Shown: piece by piece, positions 6,534-10,114 of the stretch
Position numbering within the stretch: position 1 is the stretch's first letter
How the letters are laid out: the number at the start of each line of letters is the position of its first letter
Assembly (NCBI GenBank): GCA_002343545.1
Contig: DDRA01000138.1
Location: 8,419 to 18,532 of the forward strand
Direction: 5' to 3'
DNA: 10,114 bases
Source: Bacteriovoracaceae bacterium UBA2428
GTDB taxonomy: Bacteria; Bdellovibrionota; UBA2428
Notes under the pieces: model-generated
What the model saw: only the letters and a program-made list of their open reading frames with translations
What the model was told of the DNA's origin: nothing
Databases searched by the model: none
Made by a program: the position numbers and the translations under genes

Positions 6534-6592
6534 CCTAACGGTCGGCCCCGCCCCGCGCTTAGGATTTTCTTCACGTCGGCCGAAAAGAATTC
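6534..6592. promoter_or_regulatory. Divergent promoter region (kinase / exported protein)
   Basis: These 59 bp separate the divergent starts at 6533 and 6593, so promoters for both directions should lie here or within the gene ends. AGGATT and GAAAAG purine-rich stretches are seen on the plus strand, but no convincing sigma-70 pair could be picked out by eye. Confidence 0.4.
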
Positions 6593-7705
6593 ATGGCGGG
6601 TTTTCGGAGCTTAGGCCTCGTTGCGCGTGGCGTCTTGGCGGGACTCGCGTTCCTCGTGAACGCGACGAGCCTGGCCTGGCCACCGAGCTGGGGGCCGGAG
6701 TTCACCTTTTCCAACCCGGAGCTGACCGCGGCCCGAAACGAAGTTCTCAAATCCGATCGAGACCAGGTCGCTTGGAAGAAGTATCGCGACCTTCAAGAAG
6801 GGCATAACGCAAGACTCTTTGGGCTCTACGAAGCTCGCTGCGCCCGCGAGCCCCAATGCCGGGTTCGTTACTTGGACCGCACGGATCCCCAGGGGGTCTA
6901 TCCGATTCGCGTCGAGTACGAAGACGGATTCTGGTTTCAGGTGCTCTCGGACCCCGCCGTCAAGGAAGTCATCACGAAGCCTTCCACCCGCATCGAATTC
7001 CGCGAACGCAAAGCCTTGCTCCAGGCGGACATCTTCGACGTCATGGCGGAAGCGGGGCTGCGGCCCGAAGAGAGCTTCGGGGGTGGACACTTGAACTTGG
7101 GCGTGGCCTCGACCTTCGACGGCAACGCGACCTTCGCGCGCGACGCTTACGTCGACTTCGAAAACAACCGATGGCTTTTCGACGGCGTCTTGGGCTTTGC
7201 CGGGAACCGCAACGGCCGGGCCGTGGCCGAGCTCGACGCGAACGCGCAGGCCGCCGTCTCCGCGGCGATCGCGCGCTTCGACCAGGAGCCCGCGACGAGT
7301 CTCGAGGATTTCATCCGATCCCTCTCGGAGGCGCTACTGCGCGACGGCGACACCTGGGCCTACGACCGCAAGAAGCAGTTCGCCGTCTCGTTACGCGATC
7401 AGGTTTGGGAGCTGCGAAACGTCCTGCCCCAGCGCAACGTGGACGTCTTCCTGGCCCAGCTCGAGACCCTGGAAGGCCGCCTCGACTTCAACCGACAACG
7501 GAAGACCCGGGTGAAGCTCGAAGCCTTCGCCAAGACCGACCTCAACCCGGAAGCGCTCGGCCAACGCTACGCGAACTACTTCCGAGAAATGGGCCGTGCG
7601 CCGACGCCCGAGCAAATCGCCCTGGCGCCTTTTTCGCTGCCCGCGGATACGGGGGCGCCCGGTTGCCTGGGCGCTCTTCGCAGACTTTTCACCCGAAAGC
7701 CCTGA
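6593..7705 (+). CDS. Exported protein with amidoligase/GCS-like motif pattern
   Basis: A 370-residue protein that I cannot assign with certainty. An N-terminal signal peptide is clear: Arg residues, then GVLAGLAFLVNATSLA, with a likely cut after Ala28. The mature part shows a series recalling the glutamate-cysteine ligase/amidoligase (COOH-NH2 ligase) fold. First comes WFQVLSDPAVKEVITKP (114-130), like the D....E.vt.P strand; then a helix with ADIFDVMAEAGL; then GGGHLNLGV (163-171) where amidoligases have a GxHxHxG-like strand (His166, with Asn168 in the second place); and then AYVDFENNRW. Helical, charged sequence follows, with Cys83, Cys89 and Cys358. If the fold is right, an exported ATP-dependent ligase would be strange, so a catalytically altered version is possible. 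The start at 6593 is the ATG that gives the signal peptide; its Shine-Dalgarno is weak. It converges on the lipoprotein gene with a 13-bp gap. Confidence 0.7.
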   Translation: MAGFRSLGLVARGVLAGLAFLVNATSLAWPPSWGPEFTFSNPELTAARNEVLKSDRDQVAWKKYRDLQEGHNARLFGLYEARCAREPQCRVRYLDRTDPQGVYPIRVEYEDGFWFQVLSDPAVKEVITKPSTRIEFRERKALLQADIFDVMAEAGLRPEESFGGGHLNLGVASTFDGNATFARDAYVDFENNRWLFDGVLGFAGNRNGRAVAELDANAQAAVSAAIARFDQEPATSLEDFIRSLSEALLRDGDTWAYDRKKQFAVSLRDQVWELRNVLPQRNVDVFLAQLETLEGRLDFNRQRKTRVKLEAFAKTDLNPEALGQRYANYFREMGRAPTPEQIALAPFSLPADTGAPGCLGALRRLFTRKP

Positions 7706-7718
7706 GAGCCGCTCCGAG

Positions 7719-8720
7719 CTAACGACGCTTCCAGACGAAGGGCTTGGTCGGATCCCGAGGGTTCGGGTCCAGTTCGATGGCGATGCTTTCCTTGCCATCG
7801 CGACGATTCCGTTCGGTGATATGATTTTTGATCAAGAGGTACTCAAGCGCCGTCATGCGCGCGGGAACCCGGTAGTATTGCGTGGAGGGCCCGGCGTGCG
7901 TCGCGAAGCGGTTGCCCTTCAGGAGGTAGTCACCGTTGGCCACGGTCGGCTCTTCCAGCTTTGCCCCGAGATAGAGCCGGTTGACGGCCTCACGAACGGC
8001 GGGCACTTGCCCCAACTCGCTGTAAGCTCCGGTTCGAATCGTGTTGATGTCGTGCTTCTTCCGAACCAGATCGATGAGCCCATCGATATAGTCGTAAGAC
8101 TCCACGATGTCGGGCCCGTCGGAGGAAAGGAAGACCTGCTCGATCGCGACCGCATCCAAGCCTTCGAGCTTGAGAAATTTGCCGTAGGTCGATCGAAAGA
8201 GGACCCGGTTGACCTCTTCGGCGTTCCGAGCTTCGACGGCCTTCCTCAGGCCCGAAGAGAACTTGGTTGCACCGATGAACTGTTTTTCGGAGTAAGGATC
8301 GACCGAGATGCTTCGGAAACCCATGGTGGGAGCGGACTTGCGCAGAAGCTCCAGGCAGGCCACGGAGCAACCCTTCACGCTGGCCGCAAAGTAGCTGTGA
8401 TTCTTGTCGAGTTTGACGTAGGTCGGCGGAGGACTGAGTTTGGCGAGCTCCGCTTTGAGTGCGCGAAAGGCCACCAGGTCGAGCTCTTCGACGTCCCCCG
8501 TCGAAGTTTCCGCGACGAAGTCGCCGAGCTCGGACAATCCCTCGGTCTTAGAGTGGTCGGCCCAGAACTGAACGTTCTCCGCGAAGAGCTTGGGTTGTTC
8601 CCCCGTGCCGACTTCGCTGCCATCGCCCGCCGCCGCGGGATTTCGCCACGCCGGCTCCGAAGTCGCGCACGCCGTAAAGAGCAGCGACAGCAACGGAAGA
8701 GTGAAAATGTTGACCTTCAT
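7719..8720 (-). CDS. Putative lipoprotein of unknown function
   Basis: A 333-residue exported protein starting MKVNIFTLPLLSLLFTAC. The short charged start, hydrophobic stretch and Cys18 in LFTAC look like a lipoprotein signal peptide, although Phe at -3 is not the usual Leu. A low-complexity tether (NPAAAGDGSEVGTGEQ) follows. The body is mostly helical. Segments such as AASVKGCSVACLELLRKSAP, KAVEARNAEEVNRVL and MTALEYLLIKNHI faintly recall degenerate ankyrin-type helices, which is only a guess. It has no motif I can name. The ATG at 8720 is chosen over a long upstream extension to 9053 because it gives the signal peptide, has AAGGAG 5 nt upstream, and overlaps the regulator stop as ATGA. It is thus translationally coupled to, and very probably co-transcribed with, the TIGR02147 regulator. 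Confidence 0.85.
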   Translation of the reverse strand: MKVNIFTLPLLSLLFTACATSEPAWRNPAAAGDGSEVGTGEQPKLFAENVQFWADHSKTEGLSELGDFVAETSTGDVEELDLVAFRALKAELAKLSPPPTYVKLDKNHSYFAASVKGCSVACLELLRKSAPTMGFRSISVDPYSEKQFIGATKFSSGLRKAVEARNAEEVNRVLFRSTYGKFLKLEGLDAVAIEQVFLSSDGPDIVESYDYIDGLIDLVRKKHDINTIRTGAYSELGQVPAVREAVNRLYLGAKLEEPTVANGDYLLKGNRFATHAGPSTQYYRVPARMTALEYLLIKNHITERNRRDGKESIAIELDPNPRDPTKPFVWKRR

Positions 8721-9571
8721 GATTTCTCCTTGGATCTTCGGGAAGCTTCGTTTCGATCCAGTCCAAACAACTGGATATTCAAACAATACAAACGATCCGG
8801 AGCCCCAAGCCGCTGGAGACTTCGCGCCTCGGCGAGCTCTCGTTTCAAGGCGCGCCGAAAATCGACGATCTTTCGCTTTGCCTCGTCGACCTGGGAGGAG
8901 TGAAGCGCGAAGAACACGCTCGAAAAACTCTTCGTCCCGATGTCGTCTTCGGCCAGGGATCGGCGCGCTTTCTCGAGAACTTGGGAATGGAAGCTGCGGA
9001 TCGAGGCGGAGGGAACGCCATCGGTCGTCGCAACGTACCCTTCCGAGATCCAACGACCGGCCGCGTCCTTGACCACGAGCCCCAGGCGCACGAGTCGCGC
9101 CCAGGACTGCCGAGCCTCAAGCTCGGCGATGTTGAGTCGCCGGGCGATCCACTTCGGGGTCGCCCGAAAGGTCGACAAGCCGCAGAGCTCGCGGATCGCG
9201 AAGTGCTGCCAATCCGCCACCACGCGGAAAACGTCGTCCTGAAGCGTGCGGACTTCGAAAGAGCGGGCTTCCACGCGCGAGCGGGCCAGGCTTCGCAGGA
9301 GCGGGCTCCGCCCGTCTTCCATCTGAACGAGATCACAAAAATCATCCGCTCGGTCGGGCGGCATGCCGAGCGACTTTGCGATCCGCCGGGCGCGCGTCAG
9401 GGAAAGCCCGTGCGAGCCCCTCATGACGCCGGAAAGCTGGGACGGATCGATTCTAAGATCCCGTGCGAAGGCGCGCAGCGAATACGACGGATTAGCTTTC
9501 GCGCGACTACGGAGTTCGTCGCGCAAAAGCGCGCGGTAACTCGGAACTTCCATTTGCCCCTGTTTCCCCAT
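8717..9571 (-). CDS. TIGR02147/DUF4423-family transcriptional regulator
   Basis: A 284-residue DNA-binding protein. Residues about 11-25 (SYRALLRDELRSRAK) are the family's usual first helix. A helix-turn-helix follows at about 31-60: SLRAFARDLRIDPSQLSGVM and RGSHGLSLTRARRIAKSLG. A middle segment (FRVVADWQHFAIRELC, 115-130) and a winged-helix-like part (WIARRLNIAE to LVRLGLVVKD, 141-169) match the DUF4423 body, and the ending LYCLNIQLFGLD is characteristic. This architecture is typical of the TIGR02147 family of Bdellovibrio-like bacteria and Fibrobacter, whose targets are largely unknown. In-frame ATG codons at 9571 and 9553 are both possible, with GAGGG and AGGGG shortly upstream. The stop overlaps the start of the lipoprotein gene (ATGA), so the lipoprotein is its most likely partner or target. 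The gene is divergent from an ABC transporter ATPase. Confidence 0.9.
   Translation of the reverse strand: MGKQGQMEVPSYRALLRDELRSRAKANPSYSLRAFARDLRIDPSQLSGVMRGSHGLSLTRARRIAKSLGMPPDRADDFCDLVQMEDGRSPLLRSLARSRVEARSFEVRTLQDDVFRVVADWQHFAIRELCGLSTFRATPKWIARRLNIAELEARQSWARLVRLGLVVKDAAGRWISEGYVATTDGVPSASIRSFHSQVLEKARRSLAEDDIGTKSFSSVFFALHSSQVDEAKRKIVDFRRALKRELAEARSLQRLGAPDRLYCLNIQLFGLDRNEASRRSKEKS
8726..8731 (-). promoter_or_regulatory. Ribosome binding site of the lipoprotein gene
   Basis: AAGGAG on the minus strand lies 5 nt before the ATG at 8720, inside the last codons of the upstream regulator gene. It fixes the start of the lipoprotein. Confidence 0.8.
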
Positions 9572-9597
9572 TTCCCTCGTTCATCGTAACAGAGGCT

Positions 9598-9609
9598 TCG
9601 GGATCCCGA
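9598..9609. promoter_or_regulatory. 12-bp perfect palindrome in a divergent intergenic region
   Basis: TCGGGATCCCGA is its own reverse complement and lies 26 bp from the start of the regulator gene, in the 140 bp that separate it from the ABC ATPase gene. GGCTTCG occurs twice around it (9594-9600 and 9612-9618). An operator for a dimeric regulator is possible, but short palindromes are common in GC-rich DNA. Confidence 0.3.
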
Positions 9610-9711
9610 TGCGGCTTCGATCAACAAAGTGTGGAACGAGCTAGAACAAGCCCCCGCCGAGCGGCCCGAAAAAACCCGTGAATCGCCCGAGTTTCGGATT
9701 ATAGAGGTCGG

Positions 9712-10114
9712 ATGGCATCCGACTTCGTCGTTTCGGTCAAAGGGCTCTCGAAGACCTACGCCACGGGCTTCTCTGCCCTGAAGAACGTGGACCTGGATAT
9801 CCGGCGCGGAGAGATCTTCGCCTTGCTCGGGCCGAACGGGGCGGGCAAGACCACGCTCATCAGCGTCATCTGCGGCATCGTGAACGCGAGCGCCGGGAGC
9901 GTGACGGCCGGCGGCTTCGATATCGTGCGGGACTACCGCCGAACGCGCACGATGATCGGCCTCGTCCCGCAGGAGCTCACGACCGACACTTTCGAGACCG
10001 TTTGGGCGACCGTCTCGCTCAGCCGCGGACTCTTCGGCAAGGCGCCCCATCCGGCCCGCATCGAAGAGATCCTGAAGACCCTCTCCCTTTGGGACAAGAA
10101 AGATACGATGATCC
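9712..10114 (+). CDS. ABC transporter ATP-binding protein, N-terminal part
   Basis: The first 134 codons of an ATPase subunit that drives transport across the inner membrane. The opening [20 protein letters not shown] is the usual first strands with the A-loop Tyr16. The Walker A motif GPNGAGKTT is at residues 40-48, and the Q-loop glutamine is Gln87 in GLVPQE. The signature motif and Walker B lie beyond the window. The ATG has AGAGG 4 nt upstream. Similarity of this form ([20 protein letters not shown]) points to the ABC-2-type exporter class, with a permease expected next to it on the plus strand; this is inferred. It is divergent from the TIGR02147 regulator. Confidence 0.95.
   Translation, partial: MASDFVVSVKGLSKTYATGFSALKNVDLDIRRGEIFALLGPNGAGKTTLISVICGIVNASAGSVTAGGFDIVRDYRRTRTMIGLVPQELTTDTFETVWATVSLSRGLFGKAPHPARIEEILKTLSLWDKKDTMI

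Noticed and set aside
8031..8041. GGTTCGAATCG, a T-loop-like sequence hinting at a tRNA
   Set aside because: No acceptor, D or anticodon arms can be built around it, and it falls in the middle of the lipoprotein coding frame.
7596..8903. 435-codon open frame on the plus strand
   Set aside because: It begins inside the exported-protein gene and runs antisense through the lipoprotein and regulator genes; its composition is that of reverse-strand GC-rich coding DNA with no motif.
8721..9053. N-terminal extension of the lipoprotein gene to 9053
   Set aside because: The extension overlaps the regulator in another frame and is Arg/Ser-rich. The start at 8720 has a strong Shine-Dalgarno, a lipoprotein signal and an ATGA overlap.
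1..10114. CRISPR arrays, insertion sequences or rRNA genes
   Set aside because: No regularly spaced repeats, transposase motifs, flanking terminal inverted repeats or rRNA sequence were seen on reading both strands.

Overview
This is a GC-rich, gene-dense bacterial chromosome segment. The best taxonomic clue is the 284-residue regulator at the right end. It has the architecture of the TIGR02147/DUF4423 family, which is best known from Bdellovibrio-like predatory bacteria and Fibrobacter. Together with a GYF_2 (DUF4339) membrane protein and several exported proteins of unknown role, this suggests a GC-rich member of the Bdellovibrionota or a relative. That placement is inference, not proof.

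Left part (1-4183, all minus strand): a tightly packed gene string, read right to left. It encodes a GYF_2-domain membrane protein, a small FAD/NAD-type oxidoreductase, an alpha/beta hydrolase and tryptophanyl-tRNA synthetase (trpS, cut by the window edge just after its KMSKS motif). The junctions are an 8-bp overlap, a 56-bp overlap and a 13-bp gap, so this is very probably one operon.

Middle (4184-4606): a complete plus-strand tRNA-Ser(CGA) with encoded CCA. It is followed by a small inverted repeat, a short coding-like stretch with no proper ends, and a strong 15-bp-stem hairpin. This junction has the look of a recombination or integration scar beside a tRNA gene.

Right part (4607-9571): an accessory-looking group with three exported proteins. 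A signal-peptide-bearing ADP-ribosyltransferase carries the full R / STS / ExE set expected for arginine-type enzymes. Just upstream on the same strand lies an APH/SrkA-type small-molecule or protein kinase. Divergent from the kinase is an exported protein with a motif pattern reminiscent of the glutamate-cysteine ligase/amidoligase fold. Converging on that gene is a candidate lipoprotein whose start codon overlaps (ATGA) the stop of the TIGR02147 regulator.

Right edge (9712-10114, plus): the first 134 codons of an ABC transporter ATPase, divergent from the regulator across a 140-bp intergenic region holding a 12-bp perfect palindrome.

The most interesting possibility is that the 4607-9571 block is an effector or host-interaction locus: secreted ADP-ribosyltransferase, exported putative ligase-fold protein, candidate lipoprotein and a family-specific regulator. 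Each family assignment rests on motifs read by eye. No database search was possible.
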